From Brevundimonas bullata (GTDB taxonomy: Bacteria; Pseudomonadota; Alphaproteobacteria; Caulobacterales; Caulobacteraceae), in NCBI RefSeq assembly GCF_003350205.1, contig NZ_QLLC01000003.1, positions 84,731 to 148,730 on the forward strand: a stretch of 64,000 bases of DNA. Reading direction: 5' to 3'. Positions within the stretch are counted from its first letter, which is position 1. Each line of letters opens with the position of its first letter. This document shows, in pieces, positions 43,689 through 54,086 of this stretch. The notes beneath the pieces are model-generated. The model ran no database searches. It was not told the DNA's origin and worked only from the letters and a program-made list of their open reading frames with translations. The position numbers and the translations under genes are program-made.

Positions 43689-44719
43689 CTCGTCTCGTGA
43701 GCAAAAAGGGCGCAGTCGACGATATCCGTAAGCTGACGGGGCCTGAAAAGGCCGCGGTGGTCCTGCTGTCGCTTGGAGAAGAGCACACGATCCTGTGGCA
43801 GCAGCTCGACGAGGAAGAGATCAAGGAGGTCTCTCAGGCCATGGCCGGTCTGGGCGCCGTCACGGCCTCGGTGGTCGAGGAAGTCCTGGTCGAATTCGTC
43901 TCGGGCATCGGCGGGTCGGGCGCCCTGATGGGAAGCTACGAACAGACCCAGCGCCTGCTGGCCTCCTTCATGTCCGGCGACCGCGTCGACGCCCTGATGG
44001 AGGAAATCCGCGGCCCCGCCGGTCGGACCATGTGGGACAAGCTGGGCAATGTGAACGAGGCCGTTCTCGCCAACTACCTGAAGAACGAATACCCCCAGAC
44101 GGTCGCCGTGGTCCTGTCCAAGGTCAAACCCGACCACGCCTCGCGCGTGCTGACGGCCCTGCCTGAGGACTTCGCGCTGGAATGCGTTCAGCGGATGCTG
44201 CGCATGGAGCCGGTCCAGCGCGACATCCTCGACAAGATCGAACAGACCCTGCGCACCGAGTTCATGTCCAACCTGGCGCGGACGTCCAAGCGCGACAGCC
44301 ATGAACTGATGGCCGACATCTTCAACAGCTTCGACCGCCAGACCGAGGCCCGCTTCATCGGCGCCCTGGAGGAACGCAGCCGCGATTCCGCCGAACGCAT
44401 CCGCGCGCTGATGTTCGTCTTCGAGGACCTGTCGCGGCTCGATCCCGGCGGGGTCCAGACCCTGCTGCGCGCGGTCGAGAAGGATCAGCTGGGGCTGGCG
44501 CTCAAGGGGGCGTCGGACGCCCTGCGCGAGATGTTCTTCTCCAACATGTCCGAGCGCGCCTCGAAGATCATGCGCGAAGACATGGAATCCATGGGGCCTG
44601 TCCGCCTCAAGGACGTCGACGCCGCCCAGATGACAATGGTCCAGGTGGCCAAGGATCTGGCCGCGCGCGGCGACATCATGCTGACCGGCCAGGGCGGCGA
44701 CGACGAGTTGATCTACTGA
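43685..44719 (+). CDS. fliG: Flagellar motor switch protein FliG
   Basis: Rotor protein linking the MS ring to stator torque. 344 residues. N-terminal domain with [19 protein letters not shown], middle domain with the EHPQT-equivalent [14 protein letters not shown], and C-terminal domain with charged torque helix ([32 protein letters not shown] and the [21 protein letters not shown]). The ATG overlaps the fliF stop (ATGA). Second gene of the operon. Confidence 0.96.
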   Translation: MTRLVSKKGAVDDIRKLTGPEKAAVVLLSLGEEHTILWQQLDEEEIKEVSQAMAGLGAVTASVVEEVLVEFVSGIGGSGALMGSYEQTQRLLASFMSGDRVDALMEEIRGPAGRTMWDKLGNVNEAVLANYLKNEYPQTVAVVLSKVKPDHASRVLTALPEDFALECVQRMLRMEPVQRDILDKIEQTLRTEFMSNLARTSKRDSHELMADIFNSFDRQTEARFIGALEERSRDSAERIRALMFVFEDLSRLDPGGVQTLLRAVEKDQLGLALKGASDALREMFFSNMSERASKIMREDMESMGPVRLKDVDAAQMTMVQVAKDLAARGDIMLTGQGGDDELIY

Positions 44720-44720
44720 C

Positions 44721-45377
44721 ATGACCGCTTTGCTCTCCACGGCCCGGCCCTTCATCTTCGACACCGAGTTCGATGCGGCGGGCGACGTCGTTCGCCCCTC
44801 GACCTGGCAGCCGACCAAGCGTTCGTTCGCGCCCGCCGAGGTCGAGGCCCTGGTGGCCCAGGCGCGGCTGGAGGCGCGCCAGCAGGCCCTGGCCGAGGTC
44901 GAGGCCCTGCGCGCCGACGCCCTGTCGGCCCTGGCCCAGACCGTCTCTCACGCCGCCGGCGCCCTGAGCACGGTCGCCGAGGCGCACCGTCGACAGTCGG
45001 CCGAACTGTCGGTCGCCGCCGCCCGCGCCCTGGCCTCCGCCGCCTTCGACCGCTTCCCGCGCCGCCCGCTGGAGGCCGCCATCGAACAACTGGCTCAGGA
45101 AATCGACGCCTCGCCCCGGTTGCAGGTTCGCGCCGCCGGGCTGGATGAGACGACCCGCGCCCATATCGAAGCCCTGTGCGCCGACGCCGGCTTCAGCGGC
45201 CTGATCGCCTTCCGCGAGGACGCCGGCGCCCCCGCCGCCGCCTTCACCCTGGAATGGGCCGACGGTCGCGCCGAGTTTGATCCCGAGGGCGTCGCCGCCC
45301 GCGTCTCCGCCGCCCTGGAGGCCGCCCTGGCCGCCGAGGCCGGCCATGCTGAACCTCTCGACAGGAGCGCCTTCTGA
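44721..45377 (+). CDS. FliH/FlbE-like flagellar assembly protein
   Basis: 218 residues in the position held by flbE (fliH) in the Caulobacter fliF operon. N-terminal RPFIFDTEFD, then a long Ala/Glu-rich helix (FAPAEVEALVAQARLEARQQALAEVEAL, about 34-75) as in FliH, and a C-terminal alpha/beta domain (RPLEAAIEQLAQEIDASPRLQVRAAG onwards). FliH regulates the export ATPase FliI; FlbE also has a polar-localisation role in Caulobacter. Sequence of this family drifts quickly, so the call rests largely on synteny. Begins 1 bp after fliG and overlaps fliN by 1 bp. Confidence 0.85.
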   Translation: MTALLSTARPFIFDTEFDAAGDVVRPSTWQPTKRSFAPAEVEALVAQARLEARQQALAEVEALRADALSALAQTVSHAAGALSTVAEAHRRQSAELSVAAARALASAAFDRFPRRPLEAAIEQLAQEIDASPRLQVRAAGLDETTRAHIEALCADAGFSGLIAFREDAGAPAAAFTLEWADGRAEFDPEGVAARVSAALEAALAAEAGHAEPLDRSAF

Positions 45378-45709
45378 TGGCCACCGACGATCTCGCCCTG
45401 GAAGAGTTCGGCGACTCCACCGCCCTGAACCTCGCCGACGAGGGCGGCGACAAGTCCGCCGCCGACCTGGCCACCGTCTTCGACGTCCCGGTCAATATCT
45501 CGGCGGTTCTGGGCAAGGCCCATATGTCGGTCGCCCAACTGCTGAAGCTGAATCGCGGCTCGGTGCTGGAGCTGGACCGCAAGGTCGGCGAGGCCATCGA
45601 CATCTTCGTCAACAACCGTCTGGTCGCGCGCGGGGAGGTCGTCGTCGTCGAGGATCGCCTGGGCGTGACCATGACGGAAATCATCAAGACCGAGGACTCG
45701 GGCGCCTAG
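45377..45709 (+). CDS. fliN: Flagellar motor switch protein FliN
   Basis: 110 residues: acidic N-terminal tail, then a SpoA/FliN C-ring domain with VFDVPVNISAVLGKAHMSVAQLLKLNRGSVLELDRKVGE and IFVNNRLVARGEVVVVEDRLGVTMTEII. Small size and the single SpoA domain identify FliN rather than FliM. Translationally linked to fliH (TGATG). A hairpin and a 77-bp gap separate it from flbD. Confidence 0.95.
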   Translation: MATDDLALEEFGDSTALNLADEGGDKSAADLATVFDVPVNISAVLGKAHMSVAQLLKLNRGSVLELDRKVGEAIDIFVNNRLVARGEVVVVEDRLGVTMTEIIKTEDSGA

Positions 45710-45710
45710 A

Positions 45711-45731
45711 GCAATGCCGCGCAGGCATTGC
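45711..45731 (+). promoter_or_regulatory. Hairpin in the fliN-flbD gap
   Basis: GCAATGCC (45711-45718) / GGCATTGC (45724-45731) with loop GCGCA, directly after the fliN stop. It lacks a T-run. May limit read-through or set differential expression of the structural genes and flbD. The flbD ribosome site GAGGAG is far enough away to be free. Confidence 0.45.
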
Positions 45732-45786
45732 GCAGCAAGGTGACGGCAGCCCGGTTTTCGCAGTAGAGATCTAGAGGAGAAGACCC

Positions 45787-47199
<1,413 letters not shown>

Positions 47200-47203
47200 G
47201 CCG

Positions 47204-48124
47204 ATGCGCGCCGACCGTCGAACCCTCCTCCTGGGAGCCGGCGCCCTGACGCTGACTCTGGCCCTGGCCGCCTGCTCGCGCGAGGTGAAGTCCGCCGAGA
47301 CCGATCTCGACGCCGACATGGCGGCGGACGGCGCAGCGCTGGATCTGGACCTGTCGGATCTCGAGGCCCGCCACGGCGGCCGCCTCGGCCTGGCCGTCGC
47401 CTCGGCAGGCGTCAACGCCGCCTGGCGCGGCGACGAGCGCTTCGTCTATTGCTCGACCTTCAAGATGTACCTGGCCGCCGCCACCCTGTTGCGCGTCCAG
47501 GCCGGGCAGGAGCGGCTGGATCGCGCCATCCCCATCACCGCCGCCGACATGATCAACCACGCCCCGACCACGGAACCGGCGGTCGGCTCGACCCTGACGG
47601 TCGAGCAGTTGATGAAGGCCACGGTCGAGCTGAGCGACAATCCCGCCGCCAACATCCTGATCCGCGAGATGGGAGGGCTGGAGGCCTTGCGCGCCTTCTA
47701 TCGCGGCATCGGCGACGACAGCACCCGCGTCGACCGTCTCGAGCCCGAGATGAACCGCGCGGACGGCGACAAGGACACCATCACCCCGATCCAGTCGGTC
47801 CAGAACATCAGCCGCCTGCTGGTCTCGCCGGAAACCCCGCTGAACGCCGCCTCCAAGGCCCTGCTGATGCGCTGGATGATCGACACCCCGACGGGGCAGG
47901 GCCGCATCAAGGCCGGCGTGCCCGCCGGCTGGGCCGTGGCGCACAAGACCGGCACCGGCGGCTATGGCCCGACCAACGACATCGGCCTGATCCAGCCGCC
48001 CGCCGGGGCCCCCATCGTCATCGCCGTCTATTTCCACGCCACGCGGGATTCGACCGACGCCCAGCGCGAGGCCGTCATCGCCGACGCCACCCGTCTGGCG
48101 TTGAAAGCCCTCGGCCATGGCTGA
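47204..48124 (+). CDS. Class A beta-lactamase, putative lipoprotein
   Basis: 306 residues. Active-site motifs all present: Ser84-Thr-Phe-Lys87 (SxxK), SDN at 144-146, Glu180-Pro-x-x-Asn184 (the omega-loop ExxxN) and KTG at 248-250. Cys83 directly precedes the nucleophile, as in several class A carbapenemases, but there is no matching Cys after KTG, so the disulfide of those enzymes is absent. The N-terminus has twin arginines (DRRTLLLGAG) and a lipobox LALAAC (Cys24), which suggests Tat export and lipid anchoring. Starts 4 bp after flbD with no visible promoter, and precedes flhA. Spectrum of hydrolysis is unknown. Confidence 0.92.
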   Translation: MRADRRTLLLGAGALTLTLALAACSREVKSAETDLDADMAADGAALDLDLSDLEARHGGRLGLAVASAGVNAAWRGDERFVYCSTFKMYLAAATLLRVQAGQERLDRAIPITAADMINHAPTTEPAVGSTLTVEQLMKATVELSDNPAANILIREMGGLEALRAFYRGIGDDSTRVDRLEPEMNRADGDKDTITPIQSVQNISRLLVSPETPLNAASKALLMRWMIDTPTGQGRIKAGVPAGWAVAHKTGTGGYGPTNDIGLIQPPAGAPIVIAVYFHATRDSTDAQREAVIADATRLALKALGHG

Positions 48125-48171
48125 GATCGCGCGAATCCTGTCATCAGGCGGGATGAGCTTCGCCCGCCGCC

Positions 48172-50277
48172 ATGGTTGATGCGCCGATCCTGATGAAGGA
48201 CGGCTATGCGCGCCCCACCGGGCGTGACGCGCTCGGCTGGGTGATGCGCGGCGAGGTGATGATGGCGGTCGGCGTGATCGGCGTCATCATGCTGCTGATC
48301 CTGCCGGTCCCGAAGATGCTTCTGGACCTGCTGCTGGCGATCTCGCTGGTCTCGTCCGTGCTGATCCTGATGACGGCCGTGATGATGAAGCGGCCGCTGG
48401 ACTTCGCCATCTTCCCCACGGTGCTGCTGGTTTCGACCCTGTTCCGCCTGGGCCTCAACCTGGCCTCGACGCGCCTGATCCTGACCCACGGCCACGAAGG
48501 TCACGAGTCCGCCGGCGAGGTCATCAACGCCTTCGGTCAGTTGATGATGGGGGGCAACTTCATCATCGGGGTGATCATCTTCGCCATCGTTCTGGTGGTG
48601 AACTTCGTCGTCATCACCAAGGGTTCGACCCGCATCGCCGAGGTCTCGGCCCGCTTCACCCTGGACTCCATGCCGGGCAAGCAGATGGCCATCGACGCCG
48701 ACCTGTCGTCCGGCCTGATCGACGAGGAACAGGCCAAGCTGCGCCGCAAGGAACTGGAGCAGGAATCCACCTTCTTCGGGGCCATGGACGGCGCCTCCAA
48801 GTTCGTGCGCGGCGACGCCGTAGCCGGCCTGATCATCACCTTCATCAACGCCATCGGCGGCCTGCTGATCGGGGTGCTGCAACACCAGATGCCGGTGGGC
48901 GAGGCGGCCAACACCTATGTCCAGCTGACCATTGGCGATGGCCTTGTGACCCAGGTCCCGGCCATCATCATCTCCATCGCCGCCGGCTTCCTGGTGTCCA
49001 AGGCGGGCGTCGAGGGCACGGCGGACAAGGCCCTGGTGGCGCAACTGGCCACCAACCCGGTGTCGCTGGGCGTCGTCTCGGGCGCGGCGGGCCTGATCGG
49101 CCTGATCCCGGGGATGCCGCTGATCCCCTTCGCCGCCCTGGCCATCGGTTCCGGCTTCATGGCTTGGCGTCTGGGCCGCAACCGGCTCAGGCCCGCCGTG
49201 GTCGAGGGGGCTATGGACCTGGGCAAGCCCAAGGAGGATGTCGAGGAGCCGATCTCCACCGCCCTGACCATCGACGAGGTCAAGATAGAGTTGGGCTACG
49301 CCCTGCTGACGCTGATCAATGATCTGGAGGGCCGTCGCCTGACCGATCAGATCCGCGCCCTGCGCCGGTCGCTGGCTCAGGAATACGGTTTCGTCATGCC
49401 CAGCGTGCGCATCCTCGACAACATGCGCCTGCCCAATCAGGGCTACGCCATCCGCATCAAGGAGATGGAGGCCGGCGCAGGCGAGGTGCGCCTGTCGTCC
49501 CTGATGGCCATGGACCCGGCGGGTCGTCAGGTCGAGCTGCCCGGCGAGCACACGCGCGAGCCCGCCTTCGGTCTGCCCGCCACCTGGATCGACGAATCCC
49601 TGCGCGAAGAGGCTACCTTCCGCGGCTACACCCTGGTCGATCCCTCGACGGTGCTGACCACGCACCTGACCGAGATTCTCAAGGAGAACATGGCCGAGCT
49701 GCTGTCCTACGCCGAGGTGCAGAAGCTGCTCAATGAACTGAAGGGCGAAGAGACCAAGCTGATCGAGGAGCTGATCCCCACGGTCGTCACCGTCACCACC
49801 CTGCAACGGGTGCTGCAAAGCCTGCTGCGGGAAAAGGTCTCGATCCGCGACCTGCCCGCCATCCTGGAGGGCCTGGCCGAGGCCGCGCCCCACACCACCA
49901 GCGTCACCACCCTGGTCGAGCACGTCCGCACCCGTCTGGCGCGCCAGCTGTGCTGGGCCAACCGCGGCGACGACGGCGCCCTGCCCATCATCACACTGTC
50001 GCCCGACTGGGAGCAGGCCTTCGCCGAAAGCCTGATCGGCCCCGGCGAGGACAAGCAGCTGGCCATGGCCCCCAGCCGCCTTCAGGACTTCATCCGCAAC
50101 GTCCGCGACGTGTTCGAGCGCGCCGCCATGTCGGGTGAAAATCCCGTCCTGCTGACCGGCCCCCAGGTCCGTCCCTATGTCCGCTCCATCATCGAGCGTT
50201 TCCGCGGCCAGACCGTGGTGATGAGCCAGAACGAGGTCCACCCCAAGGCCCGCCTTCGGACCGTCGGTTCGGTCTGA
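48172..50277 (+). CDS. flhA: Flagellar export apparatus protein FlhA
   Basis: Membrane gate of the flagellar type III export system. 701 residues. About eight TM helices in the N-terminal half, the FHIPEP-family signature region VVITKGSTRIAEVSARFTLD / DSMPGKQMAIDADLSSGLIDEEQA, then a linker and large cytoplasmic domain that docks substrates (VSIRDLPAILEGLAE; EHVRTRLARQLCW; VLLTGPQVRPYVRSIIERF). Start ATG at 48172; the gap after the beta-lactamase is 47 bp. In Caulobacter the homologue (flbF) is an early class II flagellar gene. Confidence 0.96.
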   Translation: MVDAPILMKDGYARPTGRDALGWVMRGEVMMAVGVIGVIMLLILPVPKMLLDLLLAISLVSSVLILMTAVMMKRPLDFAIFPTVLLVSTLFRLGLNLASTRLILTHGHEGHESAGEVINAFGQLMMGGNFIIGVIIFAIVLVVNFVVITKGSTRIAEVSARFTLDSMPGKQMAIDADLSSGLIDEEQAKLRRKELEQESTFFGAMDGASKFVRGDAVAGLIITFINAIGGLLIGVLQHQMPVGEAANTYVQLTIGDGLVTQVPAIIISIAAGFLVSKAGVEGTADKALVAQLATNPVSLGVVSGAAGLIGLIPGMPLIPFAALAIGSGFMAWRLGRNRLRPAVVEGAMDLGKPKEDVEEPISTALTIDEVKIELGYALLTLINDLEGRRLTDQIRALRRSLAQEYGFVMPSVRILDNMRLPNQGYAIRIKEMEAGAGEVRLSSLMAMDPAGRQVELPGEHTREPAFGLPATWIDESLREEATFRGYTLVDPSTVLTTHLTEILKENMAELLSYAEVQKLLNELKGEETKLIEELIPTVVTVTTLQRVLQSLLREKVSIRDLPAILEGLAEAAPHTTSVTTLVEHVRTRLARQLCWANRGDDGALPIITLSPDWEQAFAESLIGPGEDKQLAMAPSRLQDFIRNVRDVFERAAMSGENPVLLTGPQVRPYVRSIIERFRGQTVVMSQNEVHPKARLRTVGSV

Positions 50278-50332
50278 CCGGGATCGAGGTTAACGACTGG
50301 ACTCAAGGGGTTCGGTCGATAAGCTGGCGGTC

Positions 50333-51865
50333 ATGAAACGCATTCGGCTGGCCCTGCGCACCTTTGGCGGCTTTCTGCGCACGCCGACCCTCAGTCGTTC
50401 GATCATCGCCCTGTTGGCCCTGGCCATCCTGCTGCTGCTGGCGGTGAACGCGGCCACCTTCGTCATGATCCAACGGACGTCGGCCTATAACGACACCGTC
50501 GATCACAGTCAGCAGGTACGCCTGGCCTCCAAGGACGTGCTCAGCCTGCTGGCCGACGCCGAGACGGGGCAGCGCGGTTTCATGCTGACGGCGCGCGCGG
50601 AATATCTGGGGGTCCATCGCCGCGCCGTGGCCCAACTGCCGGCCGTGCTGGCGCGTCTGGACGGCCTGATCGGCGACGACAAGGAGCTGAAGCCCCGCAT
50701 CGCGCGGGTTCAGACCCTCTATCGCCAGCGCATGGCCCTGATGGACCACACCATCGACCTGACCCGGACCGGCCGGATCGGCGAGGCCGTGTCGCAAATC
50801 CGCAGCGGTCATGGCAAGGCCCTGATGGACGCCATGCGGATCGAACTGACCGCCATCGACGCGGTCGAGGCCCGGCGTCTGGCCGAACGCACCCGCCAGT
50901 CCGAACGCGCCTCGGCGGTGACGGTCTCGGTCAACGCCCTGGCGGCCTTGCTGATCCTAATCCTGGCCGGGATCAGCGTCTGGCTGGTGCGCCGCTATGT
51001 CGATGAGATCGAGAGCGCCCGTATGGAGCTGGACCGGCTCAACGCCGGGCTCGAAAACCAGGTCCGCGACCGCACCGCCGAACTGACCCGCGCCAACGAG
51101 GAAATCCAGCGCTTCGCCTATATCGTCAGCCACGACCTGCGCGCGCCCCTGGTCAACATCATGGGCTATACGTCGGAGCTGGAGCAGGTCGGCAAGATCT
51201 TCGACCACCAGCTGACGACCCTGGCCGAGCGACACCCCGAAGACATCGAGCCCGAAGCCATCCGCGCCGTGCGCGAGGACGTGCCCGAGGCGGTCGGCTT
51301 CATTCGCGCATCGACCGCCAAGATGGACCGGCTGATCAACGCCATCCTCAAGCTGTCGCGAGAGGGGCGGCGGGCCTTGGCGCCCGAGGTCCTGCCGATG
51401 ACCGCCGTGGTCCAGTCCATCGCCGACAGCCTGCATCATCAGGTCGTGGAGAACGGGGGCGAGATCGTGGTGCGCGACCTGCCGACGCTGGAGAGCGACC
51501 GCCTGTCGATCGAGCAGATCTTCGGAAACCTGCTGGACAACGCCGTCAAGTATCAGCAGCCGGACCGCCCCATCCGCATCGTCGTCGATGGCGAACTGAC
51601 CGACGACGGGCGCGTCCACTACCGCATCACCGACAACGGACGCGGCGTCTCGGCGCGCGACCACGAACGCATCTTCGAACTGTTCCGCCGGGCGGGCAAA
51701 CAGGATCAGCCGGGCGAAGGCCTGGGTCTGGCCTTCGTGCGCAACAGCGTGCGCCGCCTCGGCGGGGTGATGGAGCTGGAGTCCGCGCTGGGACAAGGCT
51801 CGACATTCCATCTGAAATTCCCCACACGATTGATCGTGTCGGGGGACGCAGGAGACCGTCTATGA
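50333..51865 (+). CDS. CHASE3-domain sensor histidine kinase
   Basis: 510 residues. TM1 (about 24-46), CHASE3 sensor domain (about 47-195, with LLADAETGQRGFMLTARAEYL), TM2 (about 198-220), coiled coil, HisKA with His267 in FAYIVSHDLRAPLVNIMGY and HATPase with NLLDNAVKYQ, ITDNGRGVSARD and GEGLGLAFVRNSVRRLGG. This architecture recurs next to single-domain response regulators and phytochrome-type systems. The stop overlaps the next gene by 4 bp. A GACTC (GANTC) and a TTAAC lie in the 55-bp gap upstream. Confidence 0.92.
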   Translation: MKRIRLALRTFGGFLRTPTLSRSIIALLALAILLLLAVNAATFVMIQRTSAYNDTVDHSQQVRLASKDVLSLLADAETGQRGFMLTARAEYLGVHRRAVAQLPAVLARLDGLIGDDKELKPRIARVQTLYRQRMALMDHTIDLTRTGRIGEAVSQIRSGHGKALMDAMRIELTAIDAVEARRLAERTRQSERASAVTVSVNALAALLILILAGISVWLVRRYVDEIESARMELDRLNAGLENQVRDRTAELTRANEEIQRFAYIVSHDLRAPLVNIMGYTSELEQVGKIFDHQLTTLAERHPEDIEPEAIRAVREDVPEAVGFIRASTAKMDRLINAILKLSREGRRALAPEVLPMTAVVQSIADSLHHQVVENGGEIVVRDLPTLESDRLSIEQIFGNLLDNAVKYQQPDRPIRIVVDGELTDDGRVHYRITDNGRGVSARDHERIFELFRRAGKQDQPGEGLGLAFVRNSVRRLGGVMELESALGQGSTFHLKFPTRLIVSGDAGDRL

Positions 51866-52284
51866 GCCATTCCGTGAAGATCGTCATGGTCGAGGACGAC
51901 CACGGCCACGCCAAGCTCATCGAAAAGAACATCCGCCGCGCCAACATCGCCAACGACATCGTTCACTTCGATCACGGCGACGCCGCCCTGGACTATCTGT
52001 TCAGCGACGAGGTTCGCGCCCATGGGCCGCTGCTGATCCTGCTGGACCTCAACCTGCCGGACATGTCGGGCACTGACATCCTGGAAAAGGTGAAATCGGA
52101 CGAGCGCCTGCGCCGCGCCCCCGTCGTCATCCTGACCACGACCGACGACAAGATCGAAATCCAGCGCTGCTATGATCTGGGCTGCAACGTCTACATCACC
52201 AAGCCGGTGGATTACGAAGCCTTCGCCGGCGCCATCCAGCAGCTGGGCCTCTTCCTGTCCGTCATGCAGGCGCCCGAGATTTGA
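51862..52284 (+). CDS. Single-domain response regulator
   Basis: 140 residues, receiver domain only. Acidic pocket EDD (11-13), phospho-acceptor Asp62 in LILLDLNLPDMSG, Thr in ILTTTDD and Lys in YITKPVDYEAF. The sequence resembles the Rcp1-type regulators that pair with bacteriophytochromes and CHASE3 kinases. It overlaps both neighbours by 4 bp, so all three proteins are probably made in equal amounts. It likely passes phosphate from the upstream kinase or acts as a sink. Confidence 0.92.
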   Translation: MSHSVKIVMVEDDHGHAKLIEKNIRRANIANDIVHFDHGDAALDYLFSDEVRAHGPLLILLDLNLPDMSGTDILEKVKSDERLRRAPVVILTTTDDKIEIQRCYDLGCNVYITKPVDYEAFAGAIQQLGLFLSVMQAPEI

Positions 52285-53324
52285 GCGCTCCTATCCGCCT
52301 GCTCTACATCGACGACGACCGGGGTCTGTCGCGGCTGGTCCAGAAGGAACTGGGCCGCCACGGCTATGATGTGACCTGCGCCCCCGACGCCGACGCCGGA
52401 TACGCCGCGCTTCAGGCGGGTGCGTTCGACGTCTGCGCCCTGGATCACTACATGCCGGGCCGCGAGGGGCTGGACGTCCTGCCCGACATTCTGAACCTGC
52501 CCAGCCCGCCGCCGGTGGTCTATGTCACCGGGGCGCAGGACGGACGCATCGCCGTGGCCGCTCTGCGCGCCGGCGCCGCCGACTATGTCATCAAGGACGT
52601 GTCCGAGGACTTCACCGCCCTGCTGCGCTCGGCTCTTGAGGACGCCCTGCTGCGCCGTCGTCTGGAGCGCGAGAACGAAGCGGCCCAGGAAGAGGTCCGT
52701 CTGGCCCGCGACCGCGCCGAGGCCATGCTGCGCGAGGTCAATCACCGCGTCGGCAACTCCCTGCAACTGGTCTCTAGCTTCATCTCGCTGCAACTGCGCC
52801 AGCTCGCCGACGAGGGCGCGCGTTCGGCCCTGCGCGAGGCCCAGGTGCGGATCGAGGCCGTGGCCCACGTCCACCGCCGCCTCTACACCTCGTCCGACCT
52901 GGCCACCGTGGCGATGGACGAATACCTGACCGGCCTGGTCGAGGAACTGGGCAAGTCGATCGGACCCGACACCAGCCCCGAGGGCGGCTCGCCCCGTCTG
53001 AGCCTGCGCGCCGAACCCATGCGGGTCACGACGGACCAGGCGGTGTCTCTCGGCGTTATCGTCACCGAACTGGTCACCAACGCCGTCAAATACGCCTATG
53101 CGCCGGGGGAGGGCGGTGAAATCCGCGTCGTGCTCGAAGCCGCCCCCGATGGCCGCGCCATCCTGACCGTCGAGGACGATGGACCCGGCCTGGGCGACGG
53201 CGCGCCCAAGGGCACGGGCCTGGGCGCCAAGATCGTGTCCGCCATGGCCAGCGGTCTGCGTTCGGCGGTTCAGTTCGACGCCGAGCACCGCGGCGTGCGG
53301 GCGCAAATGGTCTTCGACCTTTAG
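52281..53324 (+). CDS. Response regulator fused to HisKA_2-type histidine kinase
   Basis: 347 residues from a TTG start that overlaps the previous stop (TTGA). N-terminal receiver domain (acidic residues 11-13, Asp55 in CALDHYMPG, Lys in DYVIKDVSED), then a kinase of the HisKA_2 subfamily: EVNHRVGNSLQLVSSFISLQ with His155, and HATPase with VTELVTNAVKYAY, VEDDGPGLG and TGLGAKIVSAMA. This kinase type includes regulators of the alphaproteobacterial general stress response, for which a nearby EcfG-like promoter is suggestive. Receiver-first order indicates it is a phosphorelay component rather than a membrane sensor. Confidence 0.9.
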   Translation: MSAPIRLLYIDDDRGLSRLVQKELGRHGYDVTCAPDADAGYAALQAGAFDVCALDHYMPGREGLDVLPDILNLPSPPPVVYVTGAQDGRIAVAALRAGAADYVIKDVSEDFTALLRSALEDALLRRRLERENEAAQEEVRLARDRAEAMLREVNHRVGNSLQLVSSFISLQLRQLADEGARSALREAQVRIEAVAHVHRRLYTSSDLATVAMDEYLTGLVEELGKSIGPDTSPEGGSPRLSLRAEPMRVTTDQAVSLGVIVTELVTNAVKYAYAPGEGGEIRVVLEAAPDGRAILTVEDDGPGLGDGAPKGTGLGAKIVSAMASGLRSAVQFDAEHRGVRAQMVFDL

Positions 53325-53363
53325 CCCTTTCGCATCGGCTTCGACGCGCGTTAGTCTGGCGTA

Positions 53364-53819
53364 ATGAAGCTTCAGTTTGGAACGGCCCGACCCGGCCTCG
53401 ACTACCTCCACCGCGCTGCGACCTTCGGTCTGGTCGAACAGGACGGCAAGCTGGCCTGCGTGCGCGTGGATCGCGGCGAGGGCAGCTATTTCGACCTGCC
53501 CGGCGGCGCCGTCGACGGCGAGGAAAGCGAGCAACAGGCCCTGGTGCGAGAGTTCGCCGAGGAGACCGGCCTGATCGTCCAGCCTGAGGACCGTCTGGCC
53601 GAAGCCGCCCAGTATTTCCGCAAGACCGACGGCTCGCCCGTCAACAACGCCGGGGGGTTCTGGACCGCCCGCGTCACCGGCTTCGACGCCTCGACCCAGT
53701 GCGAGGCCGACCACGAACTGGTCTGGCTGGACCCGCTGGAAGCCCTCTCTCACCTGCGCCACGAAGCTCACGCCTGGGCCGTCGCCAAATGGCTGCGGTC
53801 AAGAATTCAGGGAACCTGA
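53364..53819 (+). CDS. NUDIX hydrolase
   Basis: 151 residues. Nudix box complete at 48-70: G-x5-E-x7-REFAEE-x-GL, i.e. GAVDGEE then REFAEETGL. Preceded by LDYLHRAATFGLVEQDGKLACVRVD and followed by ADHELVWLDPLEAL. Hydrolyses nucleoside diphosphate-linked compounds; the exact substrate is unknown. Begins 39 bp after the kinase gene and may be co-transcribed. Confidence 0.9.
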   Translation: MKLQFGTARPGLDYLHRAATFGLVEQDGKLACVRVDRGEGSYFDLPGGAVDGEESEQQALVREFAEETGLIVQPEDRLAEAAQYFRKTDGSPVNNAGGFWTARVTGFDASTQCEADHELVWLDPLEALSHLRHEAHAWAVAKWLRSRIQGT

Positions 53820-53826
53820 CGGCGCG

Positions 53827-53852
53827 GGAACGGTTGTTTCTGTCGAAGCGTC
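53827..53852 (+). promoter_or_regulatory. EcfG-like (general stress) promoter of csbD
   Basis: GGAAC at 53827-53831, 17-bp spacer, CGTC at 53849-53852; consensus of the alphaproteobacterial EcfG/SigT class is GGAAC-N16-17-CGTT. The csbD ATG is 34 bp downstream. One mismatch in the -10. CsbD proteins are classic stress-induced products, which supports the match. Confidence 0.55.
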
Positions 53853-53885
53853 GTCAGTCCGACGGCGTCATTACAGAGGGTTCCC

Positions 53886-54068
53886 ATGCCTGATCATGAC
53901 CGTATCGAAGGCGCCGCCAAGAACATCGGCGGCAAGATCAAGGAAGCCGCCGGCAAGGTGACCGGCGACGAAAAACTGAAGGCCGAAGGCCGCGCCGAGC
54001 AGGTCGAAGGCAAGGTCCAGAACGCCGTCGGCGGCCTCAAGGACACCTTGCGCGACGGCCGCAACTAA
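53886..54068 (+). CDS. CsbD family stress protein
   Basis: 60 residues, highly charged and helical: DRIEGAAKNIGGKIKEAAGKVTGDEKLKAEGRAEQ, VEGKVQNAVGGLKDTL. Strong match to the CsbD-like family, small proteins induced under general stress in Bacillus and Proteobacteria, mechanism unknown. It has an EcfG-like promoter and its own terminator, so it is a monocistronic unit. Confidence 0.93.
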   Translation: MPDHDRIEGAAKNIGGKIKEAAGKVTGDEKLKAEGRAEQVEGKVQNAVGGLKDTLRDGRN

Positions 54069-54086
54069 CCCCGTTTGCACCGATCA

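Noticed and set aside
48028..50241. 737-residue minus-strand frame
   Set aside because: Antisense to flhA; no signal, no domain, and flhA is fully intact.
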